A stretch of DNA of 34,471 bases from Cysteiniphilum marinum (GCF_014857925.1 NZ_JACYVZ010000029.1:1-34471); one strand, 5' to 3'. Shown: positions 18,753 to 30,678, counted from the first letter of the stretch. A program made the numbers and translations. The notes: a model not told the origin generated them from the sequence alone.

Positions 18753-21700
18753 ATGTCGTACTCATACGCTGAGAAAAAAAGAATCCGTAAAGAATTTGGG
18801 AACCTTCCTAATATTCTAGATGTTCCATATTTGCTTGCTGTTCAAGTAAATTCATATAAAGAGTTTTTACAACAAGATGTAAAAGCGCAAAGCCGTAAAA
18901 ATAACGGTTTAGAAGCAGCTTTTAAATCGGTTTTCCCTATAGCAAGCGTTTCAGGGTATTCCGAGCTTCACTATGTAAGCTACCGTTTAGGTGAGCCTGT
19001 TTTTGATGAAAACGAATGTGGTATTAGAGGGGTAACCTATGCCGCGCCTTTACGTGTTAAGCTGAGATTGGTGATATATGACAAAGAAGCGCCAGTAGAA
19101 GATAAAGTGATTAAAGATGTCCGTGAGCAGGAAGTATATATGGGTGAAATCCCATTAATGACTGATAACGGGACCTTCGTGATCAATGGTACAGAGCGTG
19201 TGGTTGTATCGCAACTTCATCGTTCGCCAGGTGTGTTCTTTGATCATGATAAAGGCAAAACACATTCCTCAGGTAAAATATTACACTCAGCACGCGTGAT
19301 CCCATATCGTGGGTCATGGCTAGATTTTGAATTTGACCCAAAAGACTTACTTTATGTGCGTATAGATAGACGTCGTAAATTACCATCTACCGTGTTGCTA
19401 AAAGCACTTGGCTACACTGAGGATGAGTTATTAAAGATTTTTTATGAACCGGTTGAATTCGCTGTCGAAGATGGCGCATTAATGATGACCTTTGATCCGG
19501 ATTCATTAAAGGGGACAACAGCCTCATTTGATGTTGTTAACAAAGAAGGCAAAGTACTAGTTGCGGAAGGCAAACGTATTACCGCAAGACATACTAAGCT
19601 TATGAAAGAGCAAGGCTTAAATCAAATCGAAGTCCCTGTTTCTTATGTTGTTGGCAAGGTGTTATATTCACGCATTGTTGATGAAACATCCGGTGAGGTA
19701 ATCGCGCAGGCTAATGAAGAGATTACACCTGCATTATTGGAAAAATTATCTGATCGCGGTATTACAACATTCCAAACGCTTAACACAAATGACTTGGATC
19801 GTGGCGCTTACATTGCTGATACATTACGCAATGATGTGTGTCGTGATCGTGATGAAGCGTTAGTTGAAATTTATCGCATGATGCGCCCAGGTGAGCCACC
19901 AACGAAAGATTCAGCAGAGAATCTTTTCCAAGGTCTATTCTTCTCAGAAGATCGTTATGATCTATCTGCAGTGGGTCGCATGAAGTTTAACAATCGTTTG
20001 GGACGTAAATCAGATAAAGGTTTAGGTGTTTTAACGAAAGAAGATATTATCGATGTTGTTAAAACATTGATTAATATTCGTGATGGTCGCGGTGATGTTG
20101 ATGATATTGATCACTTAGGAAATCGTCGTATCCGTGCAGTTGGTGAGATGACTGAAAACCAGTTCAGAATCGGTTTGGTGCGTGTTGAAAGATCAGTGCG
20201 TGAGCGTTTATCAATGGTTGATCGTGAAAGTGCGATGCCACAGGATCTTGTTAATGCTAAGCCAATTACGGCTTCGATTAAAGAATTCTTTGGTTCAGGT
20301 GCATTGTCACAATTTATGGATCAAGATAACCCATTATCAGAAGTAACTCATAAGCGTCGTATTTCAGCGTTAGGACCAGGTGGTTTATCAAGAGACCGTG
20401 CAGGCTTTGAAGTACGTGACGTCCATACAACACATTATGGTCGTTTATGTCCGATTGAAACACCAGAAGGTCCAAACATTGGTTTGATCAACTCTTTGGC
20501 ATGTTATGCGCGTACCAATCACTATGGTTTCTTAGAAGCGCCATATCGCAAGGTAATTGATGGTGTTGCCACCGACGAGATTGATTATTTATCGGCAATT
20601 GATGAGAGTAATTATGTGATCGCTCAAGCATCTGCTGCGATGGATAAAAAAGGCCGTCTAACTGATGAATTAATTCAGTGTCGTTCAAAAGGTGAGACAA
20701 TTTTTACAACAGCTGATCAGGTTCAATATATGGACGTTTCAGCGAAACAAATGGTATCTGTTGCCGCAGCCCTTATCCCATTCTTGGAGCATGATGATGC
20801 GAACCGTGCATTGATGGGTTCAAACATGCAACGTCAAGCTGTACCAACACTTAGAGCTGAGAAGCCATTAGTGGGTACTGGGATGGAGCGTATTGTCGCG
20901 CGTGATTCAGGTACGTGTATTGTCGCTAAACGTTCAGGTGTTGTTGATGCCGTTGATGGTGGTCGTATCGTTGTTTGTGCGAGTAATGACGAAATCAATG
21001 AAGGTGATTCTGTTGTTGATATTTATAACTTAACAAAATTCCGTCGTTCGAATAAAAATACCTGTATTAACCAACGCCCAATTGTGCATCCTGGTGATGT
21101 TGTAAAAAAAGGTGATGTGTTAGCAGATGGTTCATCGACTGATATGGCGGAATTAGCCTTAGGTCAAAACTTACTTGTGGCATTTATGCCATGGAATGGT
21201 TTTAACTTTGAGGATTCAATTCTCCTATCAGAGCGTATTGTTGAAGATGATCGTTATACCTCTATCCATATTGAAGAATTAACTTGTATTGCACGTGATA
21301 CAAAGTTAGGTGCTGAAGAAATTACTTCAGATATTCCTAATGTCAGTGAGCATGCACTAAACAAATTAGATGAAGCGGGTATTATTCATATTGGTGCCAA
21401 TGTCGCCCCTGGTGATGTTTTGGTTGCTAAGATCACGCCTAAGGCCGAGCAGCAATTAACACCTGAAGAAAAGCTACTACGCGCTATCTTTGGTGAAAAA
21501 GCATCAGATGTTAAAGACAGTTCATTAAGAATGCCAACTGGTATGTATGGTACAGTTATTAATGTTCAAGTATTTACGCGTGATGGTTTAGAAAAAGATC
21601 AGCGTTCTGTTGAAATTGAAAAAGCAGAATTAGCACGTATTCGTAAAGATTTACGTGATGAATATCGCATTGTTGAAGGTGCAGTGCGCTCTTATTTATT

Positions 21701-22844
21701 GCAAGAGCTAAATGGCAAGAAAGCGCTAGCAGGTCCTAGTGGCTTAAAGCGTGGACAAGAGATTACTAAAGAGTATCTAAAAAATCTTGAACTTGTTCAG
21801 TGGCTTGATATTCGTGCAGAAGATGAAGCAACGATGGAAGCAATTACACGTTGTAAAGCACAGATTGAACAAGCGCGCAAAGACTTTGAAACTAAGTTTG
21901 AAGCCAAGCGCAAGAAGCTTACCCAAGGTGATGATTTATCTCCAGGCGTTCTTAAGATCGTTAAAGTATTTGTTGCGGTTAAACGCCGTATTCAACCAGG
22001 GGACAAAATGGCGGGTCGCCATGGTAATAAGGGTGTTGTTTCACGCATTCTACCAATTGAGGATATGCCTTATCTTGAAGATGGTACACCTATGGACATC
22101 GTCTTAAACCCACTAGGGGTTCCATCACGTATGAACATCGGTCAGGTACTTGAGACGCATATGGGTATGGCAGCAAGAGCATTAGGACATAAAGTCTCAG
22201 ATGCGCTTGAAGCAAGTCAAAAAGCACAAGATATTCGTAAGACTTTAGAAGAAGTCTATAACACGATCGGTAATAAGAAAGTTGAATTAAGTCAGCTTGA
22301 TGATGATCAAGTGATTGAAATGGCGTATAACCTAAGAGCAGGTGTACCTATTGCAACCCCTGTGTTTGATGGTGCTAAAGAGAAAGATATCAAAGACCTT
22401 CTAAAACTTTGTGGCTTAAATGAAAGTGGTCAAGCTCAACTTTATGATGGGCGTACTGGCTTACCATTTGATCGCCATGTAACCGTTGGTTATATGTATA
22501 TGTTGAAGTTAGACCATTTGGTTGATGACAAAATGCATGCGCGTTCAACAGGTTCTTATAGTTTGGTTACGCAGCAGCCACTGGGTGGTAAAGCACAGTT
22601 TGGTGGTCAGCGTTTTGGTGAGATGGAGGTTTGGGCACTACAAGCTTATGGTGCTGCTTATACACTTCGTGAAATGTTGACGGTTAAATCGGATGATGTG
22701 AATGGCCGTACCAGAATGTACAAAAATATTGTTGATGGTAATTTCAAGATGGATGCAAGTCTGCCTGAATCTTTCAATGTATTGATGAAAGAAGTACGTG
22801 CATTGGGTATTGATATTGACCTTGAGTCTGATTTAGAAAACTAA
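18753..22844 (+). CDS. rpoB: DNA-directed RNA polymerase subunit beta
   Basis: The 1363-residue beta subunit (E. coli: 1342). The rifampicin-pocket cluster reads [27 protein letters not shown], with wild-type Asp, His and Ser at the usual resistance positions. Further conserved blocks are [21 protein letters not shown], the catalytic-site Lys/Arg segment [31 protein letters not shown], and the C-terminal [32 protein letters not shown] precedes the ATG. It is expressed from the ribosomal-protein operon through the upstream attenuator, and 86 bases separate it from rpoC. Confidence 0.98.
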   Translation: MSYSYAEKKRIRKEFGNLPNILDVPYLLAVQVNSYKEFLQQDVKAQSRKNNGLEAAFKSVFPIASVSGYSELHYVSYRLGEPVFDENECGIRGVTYAAPLRVKLRLVIYDKEAPVEDKVIKDVREQEVYMGEIPLMTDNGTFVINGTERVVVSQLHRSPGVFFDHDKGKTHSSGKILHSARVIPYRGSWLDFEFDPKDLLYVRIDRRRKLPSTVLLKALGYTEDELLKIFYEPVEFAVEDGALMMTFDPDSLKGTTASFDVVNKEGKVLVAEGKRITARHTKLMKEQGLNQIEVPVSYVVGKVLYSRIVDETSGEVIAQANEEITPALLEKLSDRGITTFQTLNTNDLDRGAYIADTLRNDVCRDRDEALVEIYRMMRPGEPPTKDSAENLFQGLFFSEDRYDLSAVGRMKFNNRLGRKSDKGLGVLTKEDIIDVVKTLINIRDGRGDVDDIDHLGNRRIRAVGEMTENQFRIGLVRVERSVRERLSMVDRESAMPQDLVNAKPITASIKEFFGSGALSQFMDQDNPLSEVTHKRRISALGPGGLSRDRAGFEVRDVHTTHYGRLCPIETPEGPNIGLINSLACYARTNHYGFLEAPYRKVIDGVATDEIDYLSAIDESNYVIAQASAAMDKKGRLTDELIQCRSKGETIFTTADQVQYMDVSAKQMVSVAAALIPFLEHDDANRALMGSNMQRQAVPTLRAEKPLVGTGMERIVARDSGTCIVAKRSGVVDAVDGGRIVVCASNDEINEGDSVVDIYNLTKFRRSNKNTCINQRPIVHPGDVVKKGDVLADGSSTDMAELALGQNLLVAFMPWNGFNFEDSILLSERIVEDDRYTSIHIEELTCIARDTKLGAEEITSDIPNVSEHALNKLDEAGIIHIGANVAPGDVLVAKITPKAEQQLTPEEKLLRAIFGEKASDVKDSSLRMPTGMYGTVINVQVFTRDGLEKDQRSVEIEKAELARIRKDLRDEYRIVEGAVRSYLLQELNGKKALAGPSGLKRGQEITKEYLKNLELVQWLDIRAEDEATMEAITRCKAQIEQARKDFETKFEAKRKKLTQGDDLSPGVLKIVKVFVAVKRRIQPGDKMAGRHGNKGVVSRILPIEDMPYLEDGTPMDIVLNPLGVPSRMNIGQVLETHMGMAARALGHKVSDALEASQKAQDIRKTLEEVYNTIGNKKVELSQLDDDQVIEMAYNLRAGVPIATPVFDGAKEKDIKDLLKLCGLNESGQAQLYDGRTGLPFDRHVTVGYMYMLKLDHLVDDKMHARSTGSYSLVTQQPLGGKAQFGGQRFGEMEVWALQAYGAAYTLREMLTVKSDDVNGRTRMYKNIVDGNFKMDASLPESFNVLMKEVRALGIDIDLESDLEN

Positions 22845-22930
22845 ACGCACTTTAGTTGTCGTGATGAAACAGCTGCAGGTATAGCCTGTAGCATTTTGAT
22901 TTAAAACTTTGCAAAAATAGGAGTAGAGCC

Positions 22931-25900
22931 TTGAAAAACTTACTAGGCGGTATGAAACAGCAAGGTAAAGATTTAGAGTTTGACCGTATTCGTGTCGGTC
23001 TGGCGTCACCTGAAATGATTCACTCATGGTCATATGGTGAGGTGAAAAAACCAGAAACCATTAATTATCGTACATTCAAGCCAGAAAGAGATGGTTTGTT
23101 TTGTGCTAAAATCTTTGGTCCAATCAAAGATTACGAATGTTTGTGTGGTAAATACAAGCGTTTAAAGCATCGAGGTATCATTTGCGAGAAGTGTGGTGTT
23201 GAAGTCACACAAGCGCGTGTGCGTCGTGAGCGTATGGGGCATATTGATTTGGCTTGTCCTGTAGCGCATATTTGGTATTTGAAATCACTACCATCGCGTA
23301 TTGGTTTGTTATTAGATATGACATTACGCGATATCGAGCGTATTTTATATTTTGAAGCATATGCAGTGACTGATCCTGGGATGACGCCTTTTGAAAAAGG
23401 GCAGTTACTCAATGAAGAAACGTATCTTGATGCATTAGAAGAGTATGGTGATGAATTTGAAGCACAAATGGGTGCTGAAGCAATTCAGAAGTTATTAATT
23501 GACACCGATCTTAATCATGAGATTGAAACGATTCGTGAAGAGATCCCAGCAACCAATTCAGAAACCAAGCTTAAGAAATTAACAAAGCGTTTGAAATTAT
23601 TAGAATCATTCCGTGAATCAGGTAATAAACCTGAGTGGATGATTATGACGGTTCTACCGGTGTTACCACCGGATTTGCGTCCATTAGTACCATTAGATGG
23701 TGGTCGTTTTGCAACCTCTGATTTGAACGATCTATATCGTCGTGTGATTAACCGCAACAATCGTTTAAAGCGTCTTTTAGAGCTAAATGCACCTGATATC
23801 ATCGTACGTAACGAAAAGCGTATGTTGCAAGAGTCAGTTGATGCATTATTGGATAATGGCCGTCGTGGACGTGCGGTAACTGGTTCAAATAAACGCGCCT
23901 TAAAATCATTAGCAGATATGATCAAAGGTAAACAAGGTCGTTTCCGTCAAAACCTTTTAGGTAAGCGTGTTGACTATTCTGGACGTTCAGTAATTACCGT
24001 TGGTCCGACATTGCGCTTACACCAATGTGGTTTACCAAAGAAGATGGCATTAGAGCTATTTAAGCCATTTATCTATTCAAAACTTGAGCATTATGAGCAT
24101 GCGACAACGATTAAAGCGGCTAAGAAAATGGTTGAGCGTGAAGAAGCTGTTGTTTGGGATATCCTAGAAGAGGTGATCCGTGAGCATCCAGTGCTTCTTA
24201 ACCGTGCACCAACGCTGCATAGATTAGGTATTCAAGCATTTGAACCAACTTTGATTGAAGGTAAAGCTATTCAGTTGCATCCATTAGTTTGTACGGCATT
24301 TAACGCTGACTTTGACGGGGATCAGATGGCGGTTCACGTACCATTGACGATTGAAGCGCAGCTTGAAGCGCGCGTGTTGATGATGTCAACCAATAACATC
24401 TTATCTCCGGCAAGTGGGTCTCCTGTGATAGCGCCAACGCAGGATATTGTCCTAGGTCTTTATTATGTGACGCGCGAAAAGGTGAATGCTAAAGGTGAAG
24501 GTAAATTATTCGCTGATTTATTACACGTTCAACGTGCATATGACGCAGGTGTTGTTGATATTCATGCCAAGATCAAAGTACGTTTGGATCACAAAGTATT
24601 ACTTGAATCTGGCGAGTATATCGATGAGAAAGGTATTGTTGAAACAACGGTTGGTCGTGCTTTATTATCAAGCATCCTACCGGAAGGTTTACCGTTTTCA
24701 TTGATTAACCAACCATTGACTAAGAAGACAGTGGGTAAGATTATCGATCAATGCTATCGTCGCTTAGGTACAAAAGCCACGGTGATTTTTGCTGACCAAT
24801 TAATGTATGCCGGTTATAAGTATTCAACAAAATCAGGTATTTCAATCGGTATCAACGATATGATTATTCCTGATGCTAAAGTAGGTATTTTGGCTGAAGC
24901 TGAAGGTCAAGTTAAAGAAATTTCTGAGCAATATGCAAGTGGTTTGGTTACTGCAGGTGAGCGTTACAACAAAGTAATTGATATTTGGTCACGTGCTAAC
25001 GAGAAAGTTGCCAAATCCATGATGGAAGTGATTGCAAAAGAAAAAGTTGCTGATAAAACCGGTAGTGAAATTGAGCAAGAGTCATTTAACTCAGTATACA
25101 TGATGGCAGATTCAGGTGCGCGGGGTTCTGCTGCACAGATCAGACAGCTGGCTGGTATGCGTGGTTTGATGGCAAAACCAGATGGCTCGATTATTGAAAC
25201 GCCAATTACGGCAAACTTCCGTGAAGGGCTATCGGTTTTACAATACTTTACATCAACGCATGGTGCTCGTAAGGGTCTTGCTGATACAGCATTAAAAACA
25301 GCTAACTCAGGTTATTTAACACGTCGTCTTGTTGATGTAGCACAAGATCTTGTAATTATTGAAGATGACTGTGGTACACAAAAAGGGGTAACAGTTTCTG
25401 CCTTGATTGAAGGTGGTGATGTGGTTGTACCTTTGGGTGAGCGTCTCTTGGGGCGCGTTAATGCTGAAGATATCTACAAGCCAGGTGAAGATGAGATCTT
25501 GGTTGAATCAGGTACATTGCTTGATGAGAAAGTCGTTGAGTTGATCGAGAAAAATGGTGTTGACCAAGTGATCATTCGTTCATCGATTACTTGTGAAACA
25601 CGTCGTGGCTTATGTGCTAAGTGTTATGGACGTGACCTTGCGCGTGGACATTTGGTTAATATGGGTGAGTCAGTTGGTGTTGTCGCAGCACAATCCATTG
25701 GTGAGCCAGGTACACAGTTAACGATGCGTACGTTCCATATTGGTGGTGCGGCATCGCAGGATACTGCTGAAAACAATGTTCAGATTAAAAATGGCGGGCG
25801 TATTAAATTTAATAATATTAAAACTGTTAAAAACCGTGAAGGTAACCACGTAGTTGTTTCACGTTCAGGTGAAATTAGTATTATTGATAAGTTTGGACGT

Positions 25901-27226
25901 GAGCGCGAGAAGTACAAAGTACCATACGGTGCTGAGTTACCGGTCAATGATAATGCACAAGTTAAAGCAGGTGCCGTTGTCGCAACATGGGACCCGCATA
26001 CACATCCAGTAGTTGCTGAGGTTGCTGGACATATTAACTTCGTTGACTTTATTGATGGTGTGACGATGAAGCATCAAGCAGATGAAATGACAGGACTTTC
26101 AAGTATTGTTATTACTTCTGATTCACAAAAAAGTGGTAATAGAGACATCAAACCATTGGTGCGCTTGATTGATGAAGTCGGTGAGGAACTATGTTTCCCT
26201 AATACGAATATTCCAGCAAGCTATTTCATGCCAGTGGGTGCGATTTTGAATATTGAAAATGGCACTAAGATCGAAGTGGGTGACGTTATCGCGCGTATTC
26301 CACAGGAAGGCTCTAAAAACAAGGATATTACTGGGGGTCTACCACGCGTGGCAGACTTGTTTGAAGCGCGTCGTCCTAAAGATGCCGCAATTATGGCAGA
26401 AACTTCAGGTATTGTTAGCTTCGGTAAAGAAACAAAAGGCAAACGCCGTTTGGTTATCTCGCCAGAAGATATGGATCCGATTGAAATTATGATCCCTAAA
26501 TGGCGTCATATTAACGTATTTGAAGGTGAGCATGTTTCTAAGGGTGAGATCATTTCTGATGGACCATTAGATCCACATGAAATCTTGCGTTTAAAAGGCG
26601 TACATGAGCTTGCTGATTACATTATCAATGAAATCCAAGAAGTTTATCGCTTACAAGGTGTGGGTATTAATGATAAACATATCGAGACGGTTATTCGTCA
26701 GATGTTGCGTAAGGTTAATATCTTAGCTGCAGGTGATAGTAAGTTTGTTGATGGTGAACCGGTTGAGTTGGTTCAAGTCTTGGAAGAAAATGAGAAGCTG
26801 CGTGCAGAAGGCAAGTTAGAAGCGATTTATGAACCAATTCTGTTGGGTATCACAAAAGCATCATTGTCGACAGAATCCTTCCTGTCAGCAGCTTCTTTCC
26901 AAGAAACTACGCGCGTACTTACAGAAGCTTCAGTCAGTGGACAAGAAGATCAATTGCGTGGCTTGAAAGAAAACGTATTGATTGGGCGCTTGATTCCATC
27001 TGGTACGGGGCTTGCTCATCACCAAGAGCGTAAGCGTAAGCACTTACAAGAACAAGAAGCATTAGAAACAGGTCCATCAATGGATGAGCTTGAAATGGCG
27101 CTAAGTGCGGCATTAAATGCGGATGCTGAAGAAAATAGTGTCGATCTTGAAGACCTATTTGTTACCGGTGATGACGATCTTGACGAAAACAAAAGACAAG
27201 ACGATGATGAGGACTATGACGAATAG
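22931..27226 (+). CDS. rpoC: DNA-directed RNA polymerase subunit beta'
   Basis: The 1431-residue beta' subunit (E. coli: 1407). Translation begins at a TTG codon: AGGAG lies seven bases upstream, and the N-terminus [20 protein letters not shown] aligns residue for residue with E. coli MKDLLKFLKAQ. The next Met is seven codons later. Zinc site 1 is [20 protein letters not shown]. The catalytic NADFDGD puts the three Mg-binding Asp at 460, 462 and 464, the same numbers as in E. coli. The second zinc site is [13 protein letters not shown], and the trigger-loop region contains [16 protein letters not shown]. The C-terminus carries an extra acidic tail of about 35 residues, rich in Asp and Glu, not seen in E. 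coli. Confidence 0.98.
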   Translation: MKNLLGGMKQQGKDLEFDRIRVGLASPEMIHSWSYGEVKKPETINYRTFKPERDGLFCAKIFGPIKDYECLCGKYKRLKHRGIICEKCGVEVTQARVRRERMGHIDLACPVAHIWYLKSLPSRIGLLLDMTLRDIERILYFEAYAVTDPGMTPFEKGQLLNEETYLDALEEYGDEFEAQMGAEAIQKLLIDTDLNHEIETIREEIPATNSETKLKKLTKRLKLLESFRESGNKPEWMIMTVLPVLPPDLRPLVPLDGGRFATSDLNDLYRRVINRNNRLKRLLELNAPDIIVRNEKRMLQESVDALLDNGRRGRAVTGSNKRALKSLADMIKGKQGRFRQNLLGKRVDYSGRSVITVGPTLRLHQCGLPKKMALELFKPFIYSKLEHYEHATTIKAAKKMVEREEAVVWDILEEVIREHPVLLNRAPTLHRLGIQAFEPTLIEGKAIQLHPLVCTAFNADFDGDQMAVHVPLTIEAQLEARVLMMSTNNILSPASGSPVIAPTQDIVLGLYYVTREKVNAKGEGKLFADLLHVQRAYDAGVVDIHAKIKVRLDHKVLLESGEYIDEKGIVETTVGRALLSSILPEGLPFSLINQPLTKKTVGKIIDQCYRRLGTKATVIFADQLMYAGYKYSTKSGISIGINDMIIPDAKVGILAEAEGQVKEISEQYASGLVTAGERYNKVIDIWSRANEKVAKSMMEVIAKEKVADKTGSEIEQESFNSVYMMADSGARGSAAQIRQLAGMRGLMAKPDGSIIETPITANFREGLSVLQYFTSTHGARKGLADTALKTANSGYLTRRLVDVAQDLVIIEDDCGTQKGVTVSALIEGGDVVVPLGERLLGRVNAEDIYKPGEDEILVESGTLLDEKVVELIEKNGVDQVIIRSSITCETRRGLCAKCYGRDLARGHLVNMGESVGVVAAQSIGEPGTQLTMRTFHIGGAASQDTAENNVQIKNGGRIKFNNIKTVKNREGNHVVVSRSGEISIIDKFGREREKYKVPYGAELPVNDNAQVKAGAVVATWDPHTHPVVAEVAGHINFVDFIDGVTMKHQADEMTGLSSIVITSDSQKSGNRDIKPLVRLIDEVGEELCFPNTNIPASYFMPVGAILNIENGTKIEVGDVIARIPQEGSKNKDITGGLPRVADLFEARRPKDAAIMAETSGIVSFGKETKGKRRLVISPEDMDPIEIMIPKWRHINVFEGEHVSKGEIISDGPLDPHEILRLKGVHELADYIINEIQEVYRLQGVGINDKHIETVIRQMLRKVNILAAGDSKFVDGEPVELVQVLEENEKLRAEGKLEAIYEPILLGITKASLSTESFLSAASFQETTRVLTEASVSGQEDQLRGLKENVLIGRLIPSGTGLAHHQERKRKHLQEQEALETGPSMDELEMALSAALNADAEENSVDLEDLFVTGDDDLDENKRQDDDEDYDE

Positions 27227-27258
27227 TCATTGATTTTCTGAAATTAAATATAACTTGA

Positions 27259-27292
27259 AGCCTCGTTGGGAATATCCCGACGGGGCTTTTTT
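27259..27292 (+). terminator. Rho-independent terminator after rpoC
   Basis: A 13-bp stem (AGCCTCGTTGGGA against TCCCGACGGGGCT, loop ATA) runs directly into TTTTTT. It lies 33 bases after the rpoC stop and ends the rpoBC transcript. Confidence 0.93.
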
Positions 27293-27326
27293 GTTTAGCG
27301 CATTGATTAAAAAAAGGGGCGCAAAC

Positions 27327-27354
27327 TTGAGTTTTTTTATTAACAATATAAGAT
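27327..27354 (+). promoter_or_regulatory. Putative promoter of the AAA-ATPase/nuclease-like gene
   Basis: TTGAGT (27327-27332), a 16-base spacer and TAAGAT (27349-27354). It lies about 30 bases before the start codon and after the rpoC terminator, so the gene is likely an independent unit. Confidence 0.4.
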
Positions 27355-27384
27355 GTCCAGTAGCATATAAGAGGGAAAGTTAAC

Positions 27385-28941
27385 ATGATGAAAAAGCTTC
27401 CAATAGGTATTTCAAGTCTAGAGAAAATTGTGAGCGGTAATTATGTTTATATTGATAAGACAAAGCACATTAGTGATTTGATCACCCAAGGTGGTGGATT
27501 TTATTTTCTATCACGACCACGTCGTTTTGGGAAGTCACTGCTTATTGATACGATCAGACAGCTTTTCTTAGCTAAACAAGCGTTGTTTAAAGGGCTTTAT
27601 ATAGAAAAATACTGGGATTGGCAGATAAAGCATCCAGTATTGCATTTTACCTTTGGTGAAGGTAATGCCACTTCAGCTGAAATGCTAGATGCAAAAATGG
27701 CAAGATTTCTAGATGAATATTATCAGAACTATCAAATCAATAATGTCTATACTGAGATTAGTAGTCGTTTTGCTTATTTAATTGAACAGTTGGCAAAAAA
27801 ATATAGCAAGGTAGTGATTCTTGTTGATGAATATGATAAGCCGATACTGGATAATATTGACAATCTTGAGATTGCTAAAGCCATGCGTGGACGATTGCGA
27901 AACTTCTATAGCGTGATTAAGTCACAAGACCTTAATATTCAATTTGCTATGCTAACTGGTGTCTCGCGTTTCACTAAAATTAGCATTTTTAGTGAGCTGA
28001 ATAATTTAAATGACATTAGTTTAGATCCTCATTATGCTGACATTTGTGGCTATACACAGGCAGAGTTAGAGCAAGGATTTAAAAAACATCTTCAAATAGG
28101 TGATGTAGACTCTGCCAAGCTTACGCGCTGGTATAATGGCTATAATTTTGCTGGAAAGGATGCACAAAAGGTTTATAACCCTTTTGATATTTTATTATTT
28201 ATAGACAAAGGTTATCGTTATCAGAATTATTGGTTTGAAACGGCAACACCGACTTTTTTAATTAAAATGATTGAGAAAAGTCGCTACTTTATTCCAAACT
28301 TAGAAAACATTATTGTTATTGAAGACCTTCTAAAAACTTTTGATATAGATAATATGCCAATTGAGACTTTATTGTTTCAAGCAGGTTATCTAACGATCAA
28401 AGAGGCGACAACGGTCGGCACTCAGTATGCCTATGTATTGACCTACCCAAATTTGGAAGTTAAAGCTAGCCTAAATGGTGCATTGGCAACGATAGCTTCA
28501 AATATGACGATTAAAAATCAGAATTTAATAAGAATTGCTCAGGCTATGCAAAATAATGAATTTGAGCAGTTGCAAATTATTTTAAGCAGTCATTTTGCTT
28601 CTATCCCGAACGATTGGTATCGCAATAATCCAATTGATCAATACGAAGGCTTTTATGCGAGTATTGTCTATAGTTATTTAACTGCATTAGGCTATCATAC
28701 GGTGGCTGAAGATGTGACTAATCAAGGGAGGATTGATTTAAGCATCATTATGCCTGATAAGGTATTGATTATCGAATTTAAGCTTAATCGATATGGTGAT
28801 GCCAAGGAAGCTATTGCTCAGATAAAAGATAAGAAATATTCACAGAAATATATAGCCTTATCTAAACCAATTTATTTAATTGGGATGAGCTTTGATCCAG
28901 TAGGGCGTAATGTTATTGATCTACAGGTGGAAAAGTGTTGA
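27385..28941 (+). CDS. Predicted AAA-ATPase / PD-(D/E)XK nuclease superfamily protein
   Basis: A 518-residue protein of the AAA-ATPase-like plus DUF1703 architecture. The N-terminal ATPase domain has the typical opening LPIGISSLEKIVSGNYVYIDKT, a non-standard P-loop SRPRRFGKS (43-51) and a Walker B-like VVILVDEYD (143-151). The C-terminal domain has the PD-(D/E)XK pattern: Asp451 in GRIDLSI, then Glu464 and Lys466 in LIIEFKL. Related proteins are numerous in Bacteroidetes and in amoeba-associated or intracellular bacteria, often as multi-copy families. Their role is not settled, and suggestions include mobile or selfish DNA and defence. The start at 27385 has GAGGGA upstream; a second ATG follows directly. 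It is the only non-core gene between rpoC and trpC and is composed of AT-rich codons. Confidence 0.88.
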   Translation: MMKKLPIGISSLEKIVSGNYVYIDKTKHISDLITQGGGFYFLSRPRRFGKSLLIDTIRQLFLAKQALFKGLYIEKYWDWQIKHPVLHFTFGEGNATSAEMLDAKMARFLDEYYQNYQINNVYTEISSRFAYLIEQLAKKYSKVVILVDEYDKPILDNIDNLEIAKAMRGRLRNFYSVIKSQDLNIQFAMLTGVSRFTKISIFSELNNLNDISLDPHYADICGYTQAELEQGFKKHLQIGDVDSAKLTRWYNGYNFAGKDAQKVYNPFDILLFIDKGYRYQNYWFETATPTFLIKMIEKSRYFIPNLENIIVIEDLLKTFDIDNMPIETLLFQAGYLTIKEATTVGTQYAYVLTYPNLEVKASLNGALATIASNMTIKNQNLIRIAQAMQNNEFEQLQIILSSHFASIPNDWYRNNPIDQYEGFYASIVYSYLTALGYHTVAEDVTNQGRIDLSIIMPDKVLIIEFKLNRYGDAKEAIAQIKDKKYSQKYIALSKPIYLIGMSFDPVGRNVIDLQVEKC

Positions 28942-28971
28942 TGGTTGAACTTTAACTTTTTAAGCTAGCAA

Positions 28972-29730
28972 TTAGGGTGTGCCTGCATTGATAGCCTCTT
29001 GTAAAAAAGCAACTTTATCCTCAGCACGCATTAAAGCTGTTCCTGCTAACACCCCGTCACAAGTGTAGCCAAAATGATGAAGGTCTTGAGGGGTTTTCGC
29101 ACCTGATAGGCTCAATAGCGTAATATCTTGAGGTACAATTTTTTGTAGACGTACGATGTTGTCAGTATCCATTTCAAGTGTATCTAAATTGCGATTATTA
29201 ACACCGATTAATTTGGCATTACAGGCTAAGGCTATTTCTGTTTCTTTCTCATCAAATACTTCGACTAATGCCGTCATGTTAAGTGATTCAACACATTGGA
29301 TAAGGGTTTGTAAACGCGCTTTGTCTAAGCAGCGCACGATTAAAAGACAGGCATCCGCCCCTTTAAGGCGTGCTTGATAGATTTGTTTTTCATCGATAAT
29401 GAAGTCTTTGCATAATATTGGGATGGTTACCACATCACGTACTTTGAGAATGTCTTCAAAACACCCACCAAAAAAAGGTTGATCAGTTAAGATAGATAAC
29501 GCACAAGCACCACCGGCTTGGTAGGCCTTAGCAATTGTAACTGGGTCATAATTAGGGTCAATTACCCCTTCAGAAGGTGATTTGGATTTAAGCTCAGCAA
29601 TAATTGCAGGTTTGTGTGTTTTTATGGCTTGTAGAAAGTCATATTTTGCAGGAAGTAATGCTGCAGCGGTTAGATCGGGGAGCTGCTTTAGCTCTTGATG
29701 TTTGGAATCAATAATTTTTTGTAAAATCAC
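28972..29730 (-). CDS. trpC: Indole-3-glycerol-phosphate synthase
   Basis: Catalyses ring closure of CdRP to indole-3-glycerol phosphate in tryptophan synthesis; a 252-residue TIM barrel. Catalytic and binding residues are visible: Glu46 and Lys48 in AELKSKSP, LTDQPFFGG, Lys108 in ILCKDFI, Glu157 in ALVEV, Asn in GVNNRNL, and the phosphate loop GVLAGTAL. The usual ESG motif in strand 8 reads LSG here (Leu208 in place of the conserved Glu). It is a monofunctional TrpC without a fused TrpF, and no other trp genes are near. The start is GTG 29730, with GAGGA six bases upstream. It is convergent with the AAA-ATPase gene and divergent from the glycosyltransferase, only 62 bases away. Confidence 0.93.
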   Translation of the reverse strand: MILQKIIDSKHQELKQLPDLTAAALLPAKYDFLQAIKTHKPAIIAELKSKSPSEGVIDPNYDPVTIAKAYQAGGACALSILTDQPFFGGCFEDILKVRDVVTIPILCKDFIIDEKQIYQARLKGADACLLIVRCLDKARLQTLIQCVESLNMTALVEVFDEKETEIALACNAKLIGVNNRNLDTLEMDTDNIVRLQKIVPQDITLLSLSGAKTPQDLHHFGYTCDGVLAGTALMRAEDKVAFLQEAINAGTP

Positions 29731-29792
29731 GTTATGTCCTCATTACTTTATGTGTACACTATTAAAAAATAAAAATGTTGAAATGTGGTGCT

Positions 29793-30668
29793 ATGAAATT
29801 ATCAGGATTTACCTTTTTACGCAATGCCGAGGAGCTATGCTTCCCCTATATTCAGTCAATTCAATCCATTTTACCAATCTGTGATGAGTTCGTGATCGCT
29901 TTGGGACAATCGCAAGATAATAGTCCCGAAATATTGCAGCAGTTAGCAAAAGAGCATCCAAAGATTAAAATTATCGAAACAGTATGGAATGAACGTATGC
30001 AGGTCAAAGGTTACACCTATGCCCAACAAAAAATGATTGCCCAATTTGCCTGTACTGGGGATTGGCTTTTTTATTTAGAGGGTGATGAGATCGTGCATGA
30101 GAATGATCTTCAGACGATTAAAGAGGCGTTGCACCGCTATAAGGATGACCAAGAAGTCGAAGCATTAGCATTTCATTATTACCATTTTTACGGCAACACT
30201 AATACGTATCTGTCATCACCAACTTGGTATCGTTATGCGCCAAGAATCATTAAGGCAAGTGTTAGAAGTTATGCACCAGATGGCTTGTATTGGTTGGTTC
30301 TTGATCCTAAGAAGTCAAATCGTATCGCACGCTATCCAAAGGCGAAATTACTCGATAACTATATCTATCACTATGGATGGGTACGTCCTGAGGCGGCAAT
30401 GAGTAAGAAAATCAGCCAAGTGAATAAGCACTGGGGCAAATCTGAAGGCTTTGACTCGAAATATAGTGATATTGATCAACAGATATTAACGGAGTTTAAG
30501 GGGACGCATCCGAAGGTTATTGAGGGCTTTTTTGTCAAAGAAGAAGGGCTGTTCAAAGCTAACCCCAATCATGTTCTAACCAAAAAAGAAAAACGCCAAC
30601 GCTTTAAAATGAAACTTGAGAAATTATTCGGTTTGGACTTAAGTCGCAAGTATTTCAAAAAAATCTAG
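29793..30668 (+). CDS. Glycosyltransferase family 2-like protein
   Basis: A 291-residue soluble protein with a GT-A type N-terminal domain. The opening MKLSGFTFLRNAEEL is followed by IQSILPICDEFVIALGQSQDNS (the nucleotide-sugar binding strand region), and the probable metal-binding acidic motif DWLFYLEGDEIVHE is at about 90-103. A conserved aromatic-rich second half contains HYYHFYGN, APRIIK and YIYHYGWVRP. This looks like the GT2-like family annotated as cell-wall or LPS-linked glycosyltransferases. Donor and acceptor are unknown. ATG 29793 gives the family start; an ATG at 29775 is in frame but also lacks a clear ribosome-binding site. A GTGTACAC palindrome (29752-29759) lies in the gap to trpC, with -10-like sequences on both strands. 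Confidence 0.82.
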   Translation: MKLSGFTFLRNAEELCFPYIQSIQSILPICDEFVIALGQSQDNSPEILQQLAKEHPKIKIIETVWNERMQVKGYTYAQQKMIAQFACTGDWLFYLEGDEIVHENDLQTIKEALHRYKDDQEVEALAFHYYHFYGNTNTYLSSPTWYRYAPRIIKASVRSYAPDGLYWLVLDPKKSNRIARYPKAKLLDNYIYHYGWVRPEAAMSKKISQVNKHWGKSEGFDSKYSDIDQQILTEFKGTHPKVIEGFFVKEEGLFKANPNHVLTKKEKRQRFKMKLEKLFGLDLSRKYFKKI

Positions 30669-30678
30669 CATAAAAGTT

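Noticed and set aside
20280-20480. Possible rifampicin-resistance changes in rpoB
   Set aside because: The resistance cluster has the wild-type residues at the usual Asp, His and Ser positions; other differences look like lineage variation.
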